Shown one piece after another: positions 16,967-25,667 of a stretch of DNA of 35,510 bases (its first letter is position 1; every line of letters begins with the position of its first letter). Source of the DNA: Oceanicola sp. S124 (lineage in GTDB: Bacteria > Pseudomonadota > Alphaproteobacteria > Rhodobacterales > Rhodobacteraceae); contig NZ_AFPM01000101.1 of the NCBI RefSeq assembly GCF_000220565.1, forward strand, positions 1-35,510, in the 5' to 3' direction. The position numbers and the translations under genes are program-made. The notes below the pieces were generated by a model that had not been told where the DNA came from, did no database searches, and worked only from the letters and a program-made list of their open reading frames with translations.

Positions 16967-19354
16967 TCAGCCGGCGGCGCGTTCCTCGGGGCGGAAACCG
17001 ATGCTGTCCGAGACCGAGAACCGCCCGGCATCGGCCTTGCGGATCTTGCCTTCGCGCAGAAGCTGGCCGAAGGCGCGCAGCCCGTCCTCGCGGCTGAAGC
17101 CCTCGGGGTGAAGCGATTTCACCCGGCTCATCAGTTGCGGGCGCGAGAAGAGCGGCTGGCGCTCGATGAACGACATGTAGGAGGCCGCGGCCTCCAGCAG
17201 TTCACCCAGGCTGCGGGCGCCGACGGCGCGGGCGTAGTCGGCGAAGCTTTCTTCCTGTCCCCCCGGGGTGGCGGCAGCAGCTCCGGATGGGGGCGGTGCG
17301 ACCTCTTCCCTGCGGGCAAGGTCGGCAATCGAGACCCGGCGCGGCCGGACCGGACCGCGCGCCGAACCCGAGACATCGATCCGCTGCTCGGCCACCAGCT
17401 TCAGCGGCGCGGGGCGCGCCGTGGTGCTGCGGCGCGCGGGTTCGCTGCTTTGGTGGGCGATGGCGGGGCGGCGCGGCCGGACCACCTGGGCCAGGTCCTC
17501 GCGATAGGCGTCGGTGGTGTCTTCGCGCGGGGTGAAGTCAGAGCCGGCTTCCTTCTCGGCTTTCTTGGCGGCGACGGCGGCGCGCAGATGTGCCAGGGCC
17601 GAGCGGCGGCGGGTCGAGTCGGCCTGTTCGAACTGGTTGTCGGTCTCGCGCAGGATGCGGTCCATCTGGGCGCCGTGGTCGGTGTCGCGCAGGCTGCGGG
17701 CACCGAGACCGGCACGGAGCGTCTGACCCTCGGCGTCGTAGGCGGTTTGGCTGGCGATTTCGGCGGCGGGGCGGGCCTCGGCCTCGATCGCGGCCAGCTC
17801 GCGCTGCAGCTCGTCTTCCTGTTCAGGCGAGAGAGAGCTTTCGGCCGCCTCCCGGCGCTTGACCTTGATGATCCGGGCCATCGGGCGCGCAGTGGCGCCG
17901 CCCCGCGAGGAGGCCGCTTCGGTCGCTGCCTCGGGATCTGCCGCGGCGGCGAAGTCCGGGGCGGCCTCGGCGTCGAGGTCGACGAATGTGGCGTCATCGG
18001 ACGTCAGCCCGGCCTCGGCGTCGGGCAGAGTGTCGGAGACCTGGGGCACATCCTCTGCCGCCAGCTCGGGCGCGGCGCTCTCCTGTTCGGAGCCAGGGGC
18101 GCCGGAGGTGTCCTCCGGCTGGATCTGTGCGGCGGGCTCTTCAGCAATCGGTGCGTCGGTGGCGGAGGGTTCGGCGGCAGCTGCCGCGACACGTATCGCA
18201 TCGCGACGGCGGGCCACGACGTCGCGGATGCGCTGCAGCTTCAGAGCCACGTCGGTCGGCGCGGGGCTGGCGACGGGCAGCTCTTCGCCCTCCTCGGCTT
18301 CGGCGCGGGCGATGGCGATGGCCTCTTCGGCCTCGGCAATCGAGTCCCAGCCCTCGCCACTGGGCGTCAGGTCGTCCTCAGGCAGAGGCTCGGCGACGGG
18401 ATCGGCAGGTCCGGTCAGCTCAGCGTCGGCGGGTGAGATTGCGCGTTCTTCGGACGGGAGGGCAGCGGCCGGGGTGTCCGGCGCCTGTGCGTCATCGGTC
18501 TCGGGCAGGTCGGACACAGCCGAGAGAGGGGCCGACAGGGTGGGGGCTGGCTCGGCCTCGGCAGCAACGGTTCCGACGGGTGTTTCGGCGGGCGTCTCTT
18601 CGACGAGGGCGACACCGGCGGCGGACGTCTCTTCCGTCTCCGCCAGGGCGGGAGGCATGGTTTCTGCCGGCAGGCCCCCTTCAGGGCTCGCGTCCAGTTC
18701 CGGGGCCTCGGGCCATGCTTCGGAGAGCACCGTGTCATCCGGGTCTTCGGTCTGACCGGCGGGCGCCATCTCTGCGGAGGGGCGGGCCTCTCTACGGGTG
18801 GGCGGCGCTTGCGATGCCAGCAGGGCGGCGTCGGCGGCAGCCGCGAGGGCTGCGGCAATGCGCGGGGCTCGCAGCGGGCGGGACGGCAGTTCTTCCTCCG
18901 AGAGGTCCTCATCGAAGAGGGTCCCGTCCTCGGGGCCGCTGGACTGCAAGGGGCCGTCATCCTGTTCCGGGAAGTCCTGCTGAAGCGGGGCGGGAGAGGA
19001 AGCGGCGACCGCGGTCTCGTGCGGGGCCTCGAGCTCTGGTGCGGCGTCGGCCGCAGTCTGAACCAGGGCCTTGCCGGCCGCCTGGTCCGGCGCGGGGGAG
19101 CGGTCGGGCGACAGGACGATATTGCCCTCTTCGGTGCGGGCGGTGACCCGGCGGGCCGAGTTGCGCTCGGCCAAGCGGGCCAGCATCTCGGCGTCGGGGG
19201 TCGGGGGCTCGGCCCCGAAGTAGCGGTCATCGGCTGCGAGGTCGCGGAAATACTCGGCAATCGCCTTCATGGTGTCGAAAGCGTCGTCGAATCCCTCAAG
19301 CGTACAGGAGAACGTCCCGTAGGAAACTGTCAGGATCTTGCTCGACTCTACCAC
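16967..19354 (-). CDS. Large disordered acidic protein with conserved ends, function unknown
   Basis: About 795 residues from a GTG at 19354 (VVESSKILTVSYGTFSCTL); an in-frame ATG at 19393 would add 13 residues. GAGAAG just before the GTG and homology-like onset favour the GTG. Residues 1-80 form a compact domain with TLEGFDDAFDTMKAIAEYFR and DRYFGAEPPTPDAEMLARLA. Residues of about 85-480 are Glu/Ala/Pro-rich and probably disordered. A basic helical region follows (RIIKVKRREA, ALAHLRAAVAAKKAEKEAG). The last 95 residues form a second domain with FADYARAVGARSLGELLEAA, MSFIERQPLFSRPQLMSRV and REDGLRAFGQLLREGKIRK. No signal peptide or membrane segment. Divergent from thiN. I recall similar proteins in Rhodobacterales, variably annotated, with no proven role. 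Confidence 0.82.
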   Translation of the reverse strand: MVESSKILTVSYGTFSCTLEGFDDAFDTMKAIAEYFRDLAADDRYFGAEPPTPDAEMLARLAERNSARRVTARTEEGNIVLSPDRSPAPDQAAGKALVQTAADAAPELEAPHETAVAASSPAPLQQDFPEQDDGPLQSSGPEDGTLFDEDLSEEELPSRPLRAPRIAAALAAAADAALLASQAPPTRREARPSAEMAPAGQTEDPDDTVLSEAWPEAPELDASPEGGLPAETMPPALAETEETSAAGVALVEETPAETPVGTVAAEAEPAPTLSAPLSAVSDLPETDDAQAPDTPAAALPSEERAISPADAELTGPADPVAEPLPEDDLTPSGEGWDSIAEAEEAIAIARAEAEEGEELPVASPAPTDVALKLQRIRDVVARRRDAIRVAAAAAEPSATDAPIAEEPAAQIQPEDTSGAPGSEQESAAPELAAEDVPQVSDTLPDAEAGLTSDDATFVDLDAEAAPDFAAAADPEAATEAASSRGGATARPMARIIKVKRREAAESSLSPEQEDELQRELAAIEAEARPAAEIASQTAYDAEGQTLRAGLGARSLRDTDHGAQMDRILRETDNQFEQADSTRRRSALAHLRAAVAAKKAEKEAGSDFTPREDTTDAYREDLAQVVRPRRPAIAHQSSEPARRSTTARPAPLKLVAEQRIDVSGSARGPVRPRRVSIADLARREEVAPPPSGAAAATPGGQEESFADYARAVGARSLGELLEAAASYMSFIERQPLFSRPQLMSRVKSLHPEGFSREDGLRAFGQLLREGKIRKADAGRFSVSDSIGFRPEERAAG

Positions 19355-19520
19355 TTTACTTCTCGCTCGTTCTGGCGGTACGCACCGCTGCACGGAGGCT
19401 TCTCACCCGATCATCCTTAACCGGATGGGACACAACCGGTCCGAATCTAAGGTGCAGAAGGTCTCATTTTGTGACGATATTGTGGTAACTGTCCAATTCG
19501 GGCGAGAGTCAGCTGAGGCC

Positions 19521-20213
19521 ATGGCGATCGAAACGGTGATCGAAAGCGCGGGCCCGGTGGCCCTGGTGGGCGGCGGCGCGGTGCCCGGCGGCGTGGCCGA
19601 GCGCGTCCTGGCGCTGTGCGGCCCGGTCGTGGCGGCGGATGGCGGGGCCGAGGTCCTGCTGCGCCGGGGCCGGATGCCCGATGCCGTGATCGGCGACATG
19701 GACAGCCTGGGCGCCACCTGGGCGCGGCGCGTCCCGGCCACGGCCATGTATCCGGTGGCCGAGCAGGAAAGCACCGATTTCCAGAAATGCCTGACCCGGA
19801 TCGAGGCGCCGCTGGTGATCGGCACCGGCTTCCTCGGGCCGCGCGCCGATCACATGCTGGCGGCGCTCTCGGTGCTGGCGCGGTTCCCCGAGCGCCGCTG
19901 CCTCCTGGCCAGTGACACCGATATCGCCTTCCTTTGCCCGCCCGAGCTGGTCCTGGACCGGCCGAGGGGAGAGCGCTTCTCGCTCTTCCCCATGGGGCCG
20001 GTGGCGGGGCGCTCGGAAGGGCTGGTCTGGCCCATCGACGGGCCAGAGTTCGCCCCCGATGGCCGTATCGGCACCTCGAACCGCATCGAGGGGCCGCTTC
20101 ACCTCTGGATGGATCGCCCCGGCATGGTGGTCATATTGCCGGTGGCGGCGCTGGAGGATGTGGCAGCGGCGCTTGCCGGTTCGCCCGCGCGATGGAGCGC
20201 TCTCGCAGGATGA
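19521..20213 (+). CDS. thiN: Thiamine pyrophosphokinase
   Basis: A 230-residue enzyme that transfers pyrophosphate from ATP to thiamine, giving thiamine diphosphate. Seen: VALVGGGAVP (13-22), VAADGGAEVLLRRGRMPDAV (37-56), the metal-binding GDMDS (58-62) and STDFQKCL (84-91), all signature pieces of the TPK catalytic domain (PF04263), followed by a thiamine-binding beta domain. An upstream in-frame ATG at 19428 would add a non-homologous 31-residue tail, so 19521 is preferred. No TPP riboswitch was seen upstream. The 127 bases between this start and the ATG of the divergent large gene are AT-richer than the surroundings and must hold both promoters. Its last 83 bases overlap the convergent permease gene. 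Confidence 0.93.
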   Translation: MAIETVIESAGPVALVGGGAVPGGVAERVLALCGPVVAADGGAEVLLRRGRMPDAVIGDMDSLGATWARRVPATAMYPVAEQESTDFQKCLTRIEAPLVIGTGFLGPRADHMLAALSVLARFPERRCLLASDTDIAFLCPPELVLDRPRGERFSLFPMGPVAGRSEGLVWPIDGPEFAPDGRIGTSNRIEGPLHLWMDRPGMVVILPVAALEDVAAALAGSPARWSALAG

Positions 20214-21090
20214 TGTAAAGCCCGGCGGCGATGGTGACGAGGATCCCCGCCAGCGCCAGCCCGTCGGGAAAGTCGCGGAAGATCAGCCAGCCGATCAGGG
20301 TGGCGAAGGGGATCTCGAGGTACTGCATCGGCGCCAGCGTGGCCGAAGGCGCATAGCGCAGCGACCATGTCATCAGCAGGTGCCCGAACGAGCCGATGAG
20401 GCCGATCCCCGCCAGCAGCGCCCAGCTGTCGGCGGGCGGCAACACCAGCGCGAAGCTTTCCCAGCCGGCCAGCTGCGCCACCAGGGCCACCGGCAGCAGC
20501 ACCCCCATGGCCATGAACCCCGAGGTCGCCTGCATGGCGATCGGGTCGATCTCCTTGGCGATCTGGCGGGTGACCAGCATGAACAGGGAGAAAAAGACCG
20601 CCACGCCGAGCGGCAGCAGGGCGGGCAGGCCGACCTCGGCGAAGGAGGGCTGGATGACCATCAACGTGCCGACGAAGCCGACCGCGCAGGCGGCAAGGCG
20701 GCGCGGACCGACTTCTTCGTCCAGCACCAGCCAGCCGAGCAACAGCATGAGGAAGGGCATGACGAAGGCGATCGCGATGGCATCGGCCAGCGGCAGGAAG
20801 CGCAGGGCCGAGAACATGAAGCCGATGCCCGCGATATGGAAAATGGTGCGGTAGAAGGTGAACCGCGTCGCCCGCGCCGACATCCGCCAGCTGCGTCCCG
20901 AGGCGATGACGATGGGCGTCAGGAAAAGCGCCTGCATGGCGAAACGCGCGGTCAGCAGGGCGAAGACGGGCATCACCTCTCCAAGCAGCTTGGCGAGAGA
21001 GTCACCAAGCGGGGCCAGAAGGCAGAAGCCCATCATCAGGGTGATGCCCAGCAGGGGGCGGTCGTCGGAGAATGCGGCAGGGGTTGTCAT
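20131..21090 (-). CDS. DMT/EamA-family permease
   Basis: A 319-residue inner-membrane protein with about ten hydrophobic helices in two EamA repeats (PF00892). The first repeat holds AIAFVMPFLMLLLGWLVLDEEV and the second APMQYLEIPFATLIGWLIFRDFP, the paired signature ends of the family. The C-terminal tail is Pro-rich (APLPHPPAPPPAI). EamA carriers export amino acids and other metabolites or take up compounds such as S-adenosylmethionine; the substrate cannot be told here. The 3' end overlaps thiN by 83 bases on the opposite strand, so the last 27 residues, including the Pro-rich tail, are encoded antisense to thiN. Confidence 0.93.
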   Translation of the reverse strand: MTTPAAFSDDRPLLGITLMMGFCLLAPLGDSLAKLLGEVMPVFALLTARFAMQALFLTPIVIASGRSWRMSARATRFTFYRTIFHIAGIGFMFSALRFLPLADAIAIAFVMPFLMLLLGWLVLDEEVGPRRLAACAVGFVGTLMVIQPSFAEVGLPALLPLGVAVFFSLFMLVTRQIAKEIDPIAMQATSGFMAMGVLLPVALVAQLAGWESFALVLPPADSWALLAGIGLIGSFGHLLMTWSLRYAPSATLAPMQYLEIPFATLIGWLIFRDFPDGLALAGILVTIAAGLYIILRERSIARANRQAPLPHPPAPPPAI

Positions 21091-21422
21091 GGCGCGACGT
21101 TAGGCGCGGGGCGGGGGGGTGTCCATGGGGGATTGGAGGCTGCAACGCGCAGGGAGCAAAAGCCTTCGATGGGGCCCCCGGGTATCCGCAAGGCGAAAAT
21201 TGCCGCGGTTCAAGCCGAGGCGCCTTGATGACCGCTCTGGGCAGGGACCTGCCGTTTGAGCGGTAGCATCGGGCTGACCGTTTGGCGCGGCTTCCGACGT
21301 TCACCTTCTGCAGCTGTCGCAGTGTCCGTCCGTTCGCGGACCTTGGAGGCAGCTGTGCAACAGGCCGCTTCGGATTTGATCGTCCCGTCCCGCCAACGCG
21401 AGGATTGTCACTACGTGCGCAT
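21091..21422. other. 332-bp gene-free stretch, edge of the accessory region
   Basis: Lies upstream of the permease gene and downstream of the orphan secreted gene. Composition drifts from very GC-rich to moderate toward 21400. No domain-like frame, tRNA or clear inverted repeat was found. The promoter of the permease gene should lie in its left part. Confidence 0.45.
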
Positions 21423-22013
21423 CTAATTCGGTCCACAAGGGCGGATCGCCTGTTCGTCGGCGCCTGCTGCAAAGAAGGTGCCATCAGCCAGCAGAGCCAA
21501 ATTGTTGCTCCCGATACAGCCGTTTGGGTTCTTTTCGGTCTTCAGAAATCCGGAATTTACGAGAGGTGGTATAGGAGATAGCTGCGCGTCAACCACGTGC
21601 GTACCGGCCCCAAGGAGTTCGGCTGCCCGAATGAGGAAATGCCTCAGAAGCAATCCCTGTTCAACTTGGCTTAGGACATAGTCTTCGTCAGCGAGTGCAA
21701 CGGTGCAAAGGTGCCGCTTCGTGCCGTCGCGAGCTGTCCAAACGGTAAGAACGGCATAGAGATCCGATCCCGGGGGTGCCCAGGCCTCCTGCTCTGTTTC
21801 GGTCCCCCAGCTACGTGCCTGGGCCGCACCGACGTCTCGCACTTCAAGGCCCGTGGTGTTGAATGCCGAGCTTGTTTCAACGGACAAACGACAACGTTCA
21901 AGAAGGTCTTCGAAGTCTTGTGTGGAACTCTGCGATTGACTTGGATTGGCCCAGGCCAACATGGCTGAGATTGCTGCGACAACGCCCTTCCACGAGGAGT
22001 TTTTGCAGGTCAT
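21423..22013 (-). CDS. Orphan secreted protein in less GC-rich DNA
   Basis: A 196-residue protein not recognised. It starts MTCKNSSWKGVVAAISAMLAWANPSQSQS, a plausible signal peptide with cleavage near QSQS. The mature part holds four Cys (CRLS, HLCTVALAD, NGCIGSNN, RPCGPN), suggesting two disulfides in the periplasm. It also has DEDYVLSQVEQGLLLRHFLI and a C-terminal half with LADGTFFAAGADE. The purine-rich AAAGAGAGAATGA before the ATG is a weak ribosome site. Base composition is clearly less GC-rich than the flanking genes, and codons with A/T third positions are frequent, a sign of transfer. No partner gene is adjacent. It could be a recent arrival or a fast-evolving lineage-specific gene. 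Confidence 0.7.
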   Translation of the reverse strand: MTCKNSSWKGVVAAISAMLAWANPSQSQSSTQDFEDLLERCRLSVETSSAFNTTGLEVRDVGAAQARSWGTETEQEAWAPPGSDLYAVLTVWTARDGTKRHLCTVALADEDYVLSQVEQGLLLRHFLIRAAELLGAGTHVVDAQLSPIPPLVNSGFLKTEKNPNGCIGSNNLALLADGTFFAAGADEQAIRPCGPN

Positions 22014-22327
22014 TCATTCTCTCTTTTTGTTGTTGAACCCGACGCTCCTTCAAATTGCGCCATCGGTCAATGAGTACGCTAAGCAGGCCTCCGATGCGCT
22101 TGGCGTGCGGCGCTGGAGTGGTGCTGAGGTTGGCTTTGGTATCACTTGGATCGACGGCTGGCATCTGGCTTGTTCCGGGCATTCGCTAGGCTTGGCACTA
22201 GTGGTGGCTATGCGCAGGGAGCTGACCCAGCCAGAAGAAGAAGGCCGATGACGCGAACGGCCGATAGCTGGCTTTCGCACGCCACAAGATGCTGCAGTGC
22301 TGCGTGGCGCTTGAGGTGGATTGACCC
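22014..22327. other. 314-bp gene-poor stretch of moderate GC
   Basis: Upstream of the orphan secreted gene and downstream of the decayed membrane-protein gene. Short frames exist on both strands, including one of 94 codons overlapping the start of the orphan gene, but none has a ribosome site and a recognisable domain. Possibly more gene debris. Confidence 0.4.
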
Positions 22328-23114
22328 TCAGGCCGGTCTTCGGATGGAAAACCGGGCTGCCCGGTCCTCGAGACTGGTATCGAAGCCATTCTCGGGTACG
22401 TGCTCCAGCCCCGGCAATTCCGCCAGAAGAAGCGCAGCCGCGTCCGGTCCTCCTCTGTCATCCGTGTGTCGCGACAGAGCCGCAACAGCGCCCCCGGCGA
22501 TGTGTCCGGACACTGCTGGAATAGAGGCTGATGGGGATCGCCTTGATCTGCGCCACCAGCGTCGTCGGTTCGGGCAGAAGCGCGGTGTCGAAGCTCGTCC
22601 TGCCCGGCCCGTGGATCTCCGCCAGGGCCAGCACTGCGCGGCCCGTGGCATCGGCCTGCGTCGTCGAATAGACGAAGGTCACCAAGAGCGTCAGCACGAT
22701 CATCCCTGTCACCCGCGTGGGCATGGAGACGCCGCCCCACATCTGGTTTCCCGGCTGGTTCAGCCCGCCGCCCAGCGTCGGGAGCAGATGCAGGGCAAGG
22801 CTCACCCGGCCAAGCCAGGGCGCGGGCGTCTGGTCCGATCCTGTCACAACCGCCTCTGCCGCGCGGTGAAACACCAGCGTCCAGCCAAGTCACATCAGCA
22901 CGATCCACGCCGCCCCGACCACGGCCGTGACCACAGGCCCGCAGATGCGGTGCACGAAGGGGCGCTCCGGCAGCGCCCGCAGCAGGCTGAACATGGCCCA
23001 AGCGCCGCGCGGTGCGACCGGGCCCGCGCTGCCGGTGCCGAGCGCCGACATCAGGATGTCGCACAGCACCACGCAGGGCAGGGCTGCCCCCAGACAGATC
23101 GCCGCTGATTCCAT
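22328..23114 (-). pseudogene. Decayed multi-helix membrane protein (ion-channel-like)
   Basis: A broken gene on the minus strand. The start MESAAICLGAALPCVVLCDI at 23114 runs to a TGA at 22890-22892 inside VVGAAWIVLM-stop-LGWTLVFHRA, most simply a TGG-to-TGA mutation. The same frame then continues through LALHLLPTLGGGL and TGMIVLTLLVTFVYSTTQAD to IPISLY. A frameshift near 22518 moves to QQCPDTSPGALLRLC and RMTEEDRTRLRF, and a second near 22435 moves to LLAELPGLEHVPENG, ending at 22328. The layout (hydrophobic first half, soluble helical tail) resembles bacterial two-TM potassium-channel-like proteins, but the family is uncertain. Three lesions make a functional product unlikely unless the assembly is wrong. 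Confidence 0.75.
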
Positions 23115-23286
23115 ACCGCCCTCCGTTTACCGTGTTGCTTGTCCGGCGCGGCAGGCCACCGGGACCAGCGCGGCGCGCGAGGCCGGTCACGAAAGTCTCA
23201 CGCTGCCTTGTCTGCCTCGTGAGCCGACCTATCCCTTTTAGGCGAGCAGCCGCTGCCTGCGGTGTCTTCCGGAACAGGAGCCTCCC

Positions 23287-23622
23287 ATGTCCTCCCATCA
23301 ACTCGGACCAACCATCCTTGTCGTTGCCGCCATTATCGCCCTTGCCCTCGGGCTCTATGCCTATTTCGCCCCGCTGACCGGTGTGACCGGCGTGTGGGGG
23401 CCGCTCGTCGCCAGCTTCGGCGCGCTATGCCTTGCCATCGGTGGCGCCCTGCTCATGGGCACGCGTGCGCGAGGCCTGCTGCTGGCGCTCGTCGCGCTTG
23501 GGCTCGTCCTGACCGCCTTCGCCACCGCGCTGCTGCACCAGTGGCTGATGCTGGCGGCGCTTGCCGTCTGCGCGATCGGCTGGCTGCTGTCGTTCCGCGC
23601 GCCCAAAGGAGCCAACGCATGA
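23287..23622 (+). CDS. Small four-helix membrane protein paired with the PQQ dehydrogenase
   Basis: A 111-residue inner-membrane protein with an AACAGGAG ribosome site before the ATG at 23287. Four hydrophobic segments are visible at about 7-28, 36-58, 62-83 and 85-103, with short polar turns and a basic tail (RAPKGANA). Its stop codon overlaps the start of the PQQ dehydrogenase gene by four bases (ATGA), so the two are almost certainly co-translated. Membrane glucose/quinate dehydrogenases of the Gcd type carry a five-helix N-terminal anchor that binds ubiquinone. This protein looks like that anchor as a separate subunit, which would hold the enzyme on the membrane and pass electrons to quinone. 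That role is inferred from layout. Confidence 0.82.
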   Translation: MSSHQLGPTILVVAAIIALALGLYAYFAPLTGVTGVWGPLVASFGALCLAIGGALLMGTRARGLLLALVALGLVLTAFATALLHQWLMLAALAVCAIGWLLSFRAPKGANA

Positions 23623-25631
23623 ATCTGCTGCACACCACCGCCCTTCTGAGCCTTGTCGCCGGGGCCGCACTGGCGCAGGACGCCACGCAGTCCCCCGAGA
23701 GCCCCGCACCGCAGGCGCAGATCGACGCCCCCGTGCAGGACGCCCCCGACGCAACCGCCCGCTTTCCTTCGGATGCCCGCGTGCCGACCCCCGGCACCGG
23801 CTGGCCGAGCTTTCACGGTCAGCTCTCCGGCGCGAAATACTCGCCGCTGACGCAGATCACCCCTGAGAATGTCAGCGATCTGGAACTGGCCTGGCGGGCC
23901 GAGACGGGCGACGTCTCCGACGGCTCCGGCAACACGCCGGCGACGGTCTGGTCCGCCACCCCGATCTATGCCAACGGGCTGCTCTATATCGGCACGCCAT
24001 TCTACCGGGTCATCGCCTATGATCCCGCCACCGGCGAGGAGGTCTGGAGCTTCGACACCCAGTCCACCCTCGAGGCGCTGACGCAGCCCGCGCTGAAGAA
24101 CCGCGGCGTCGCCTACTGGGAGGCCGCCGAGCCCGCCCCCGGTGAGAGCTGCCAGAAGATCATCTACCTCGGCACGATGGATGCGCGGCTCTTTGCGATG
24201 GATGCCGACACCGGCGCGCTCTGCGAGGACTTTGCCGACGGCGGGCAGCTCGACGTGAACCAGTGGAACACGGTCAACGACCGATGGCCGCTGTCGCTCC
24301 TGCAGCCGCCGACCATCGTCGGGGATCACGTCATCATCGGCTGGGCCGGCAATGATTGGGACTGGGCCGAGGCACCTCCGGGATCGGTGTTCAGCGTGAA
24401 CGCTCAGTCCGGCGAGCTGGAATGGACCTTCGACACGATCCCCGAGGAGATCCGCGAGCGCACCGGCACGGCCAACGTCTGGACCGCGATGAGCGCCGAC
24501 GAGGAACGGGGCATCGTCTACCTGCCGGTCGCCTCGCCCTCGCCGAACTACTACGGCGGCAACCGCACCGAGGACATCCCCTACGCCACCTCGACCACCG
24601 CGCTCGACGTGGACACCGGCGAGGTGATCTGGTCGCGGCAATGGGTGCATCACGACATCTGGGATTACGACATCAACGCCGCGCCGACGCTGATGGACAT
24701 CACCGTCGACGGGGAGGAGATCCCGGCGCTGATGCAGCCCAACAAGATGGGCTTTCTCTTCGTGGTGAACCGCGAGACAGGCGAGGATGTCTGGCCGATC
24801 GAGGAGCGCCCGGTGCCCGCGGGCGACATCCCCGGTGAGCGTTACGCCGAGACCCAGCCCTTCCCCACCAACCCTGCGCCGCTGCTCGATCAGAGCAAGC
24901 TGCCCGATGTCTGGCCCATCGCCGACATCGCTTCTTTCGGGGAATGCTCGGCCCTCTGGGACGAGATGCAGTACAGCGGCATGTACCAGCCGCCCACCAC
25001 GGAGGGCGTCGGCGCCGGGGCCTACCCGAACTCCGCAGGCGTCGTGCAATGGGGCGGCGTCGGCTTCGACCCGGAGCGGCAGATCGCCGTGGTAAACCTC
25101 AGCCACGTGGTTCAGTACATCCAGCTCTACGAGCGCGCGGAATACGAGGAGATCAAGGGCGAGGCCGGACCCGGCGAAAGCGGCTTCCACCCGCAGACCG
25201 GCGCGCCCTACGGCATGTCGCTCAGGACTGCGCTGAACCGCTGGGGCATGCCCTGCTGGAAGCCGCCTTTCGGCGAGCTGGCGGCCCTCGACATGACCAC
25301 CGGGGAGATCCTGTGGCGCGAGCCCTTGGGCGCGTCGCAGCGCTACGGCTTCTTCATGCCCGAGATGTGGGGCTCGCCCACCATCGGCGGCCCTGCGGTG
25401 ACGGCCTCGGGGCTGATCTTCATTGGGGCGACGATGGACGCCAAGGTGCGCGCCTATGATCTCGAAACCGGCGACGAACTGTGGGAGGATCTGACCGAAG
25501 CGCCCGCCGTCGCCAACCCCGCGATCTACGAGCACGAGGGACAGCAATATGTCGCTTTCGTCTCGGGCGGTAACTCGATCCTCAAGCCGTCGGTCGGCGA
25601 CATGGTGTCGGTCTACCGCCTGCCGGATTGA
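23619..25631 (+). CDS. PQQ-dependent dehydrogenase, membrane glucose/quinate dehydrogenase type
   Basis: A 670-residue periplasmic quinoprotein. The ATG at 23619 opens MNLLHTTALLSLVAGAALAQ, a signal peptide cut after ALA; longer in-frame openings are rejected. The mature part is an eight-bladed beta-propeller: GWPSFHGQLSGAKYSPLTQI (61-80) and NVSDLELAW start blade one, and repeats such as YDPATGEEVWSFDT, MDADTGALCEDF, VDTGEVIWSRQW and YDLETGDELWEDL follow. HHDIWDYD at 344-351 matches the segment that carries the catalytic Asp in Gcd-type enzymes. It oxidises a sugar, polyol or alcohol outside the cytoplasm with PQQ as cofactor. The usual N-terminal anchor is missing and appears encoded by the preceding gene. 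No PQQ synthesis gene is nearby. Confidence 0.92.
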   Translation: MNLLHTTALLSLVAGAALAQDATQSPESPAPQAQIDAPVQDAPDATARFPSDARVPTPGTGWPSFHGQLSGAKYSPLTQITPENVSDLELAWRAETGDVSDGSGNTPATVWSATPIYANGLLYIGTPFYRVIAYDPATGEEVWSFDTQSTLEALTQPALKNRGVAYWEAAEPAPGESCQKIIYLGTMDARLFAMDADTGALCEDFADGGQLDVNQWNTVNDRWPLSLLQPPTIVGDHVIIGWAGNDWDWAEAPPGSVFSVNAQSGELEWTFDTIPEEIRERTGTANVWTAMSADEERGIVYLPVASPSPNYYGGNRTEDIPYATSTTALDVDTGEVIWSRQWVHHDIWDYDINAAPTLMDITVDGEEIPALMQPNKMGFLFVVNRETGEDVWPIEERPVPAGDIPGERYAETQPFPTNPAPLLDQSKLPDVWPIADIASFGECSALWDEMQYSGMYQPPTTEGVGAGAYPNSAGVVQWGGVGFDPERQIAVVNLSHVVQYIQLYERAEYEEIKGEAGPGESGFHPQTGAPYGMSLRTALNRWGMPCWKPPFGELAALDMTTGEILWREPLGASQRYGFFMPEMWGSPTIGGPAVTASGLIFIGATMDAKVRAYDLETGDELWEDLTEAPAVANPAIYEHEGQQYVAFVSGGNSILKPSVGDMVSVYRLPD

Positions 25632-25638
25632 CCCTTGT

Positions 25639-25667
25639 CGCCCGGCCCTGCGCGCAGCGGCCGGGCG
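25639..25667 (+). terminator. Hairpin after the PQQ dehydrogenase gene
   Basis: Perfect 9-base arms (25639-25647 CGCCCGGCC, 25659-25667) with an 11-base loop, eight bases after the stop codon. No T-run follows on the plus strand, so termination efficiency is uncertain. Confidence 0.5.

Noticed and set aside
19355..19520. TPP riboswitch upstream of thiN
   Set aside because: No CUGAGA/ACCUGA-type core elements were seen; the region is short and shared with a divergent gene.
22198..23301. A 367-codon minus-strand open frame across the decayed membrane-protein gene
   Set aside because: Only about 40 of its codons, in the middle of the decay region, fit the reconstructed protein. The rest is out of frame and Arg/Gly-rich.
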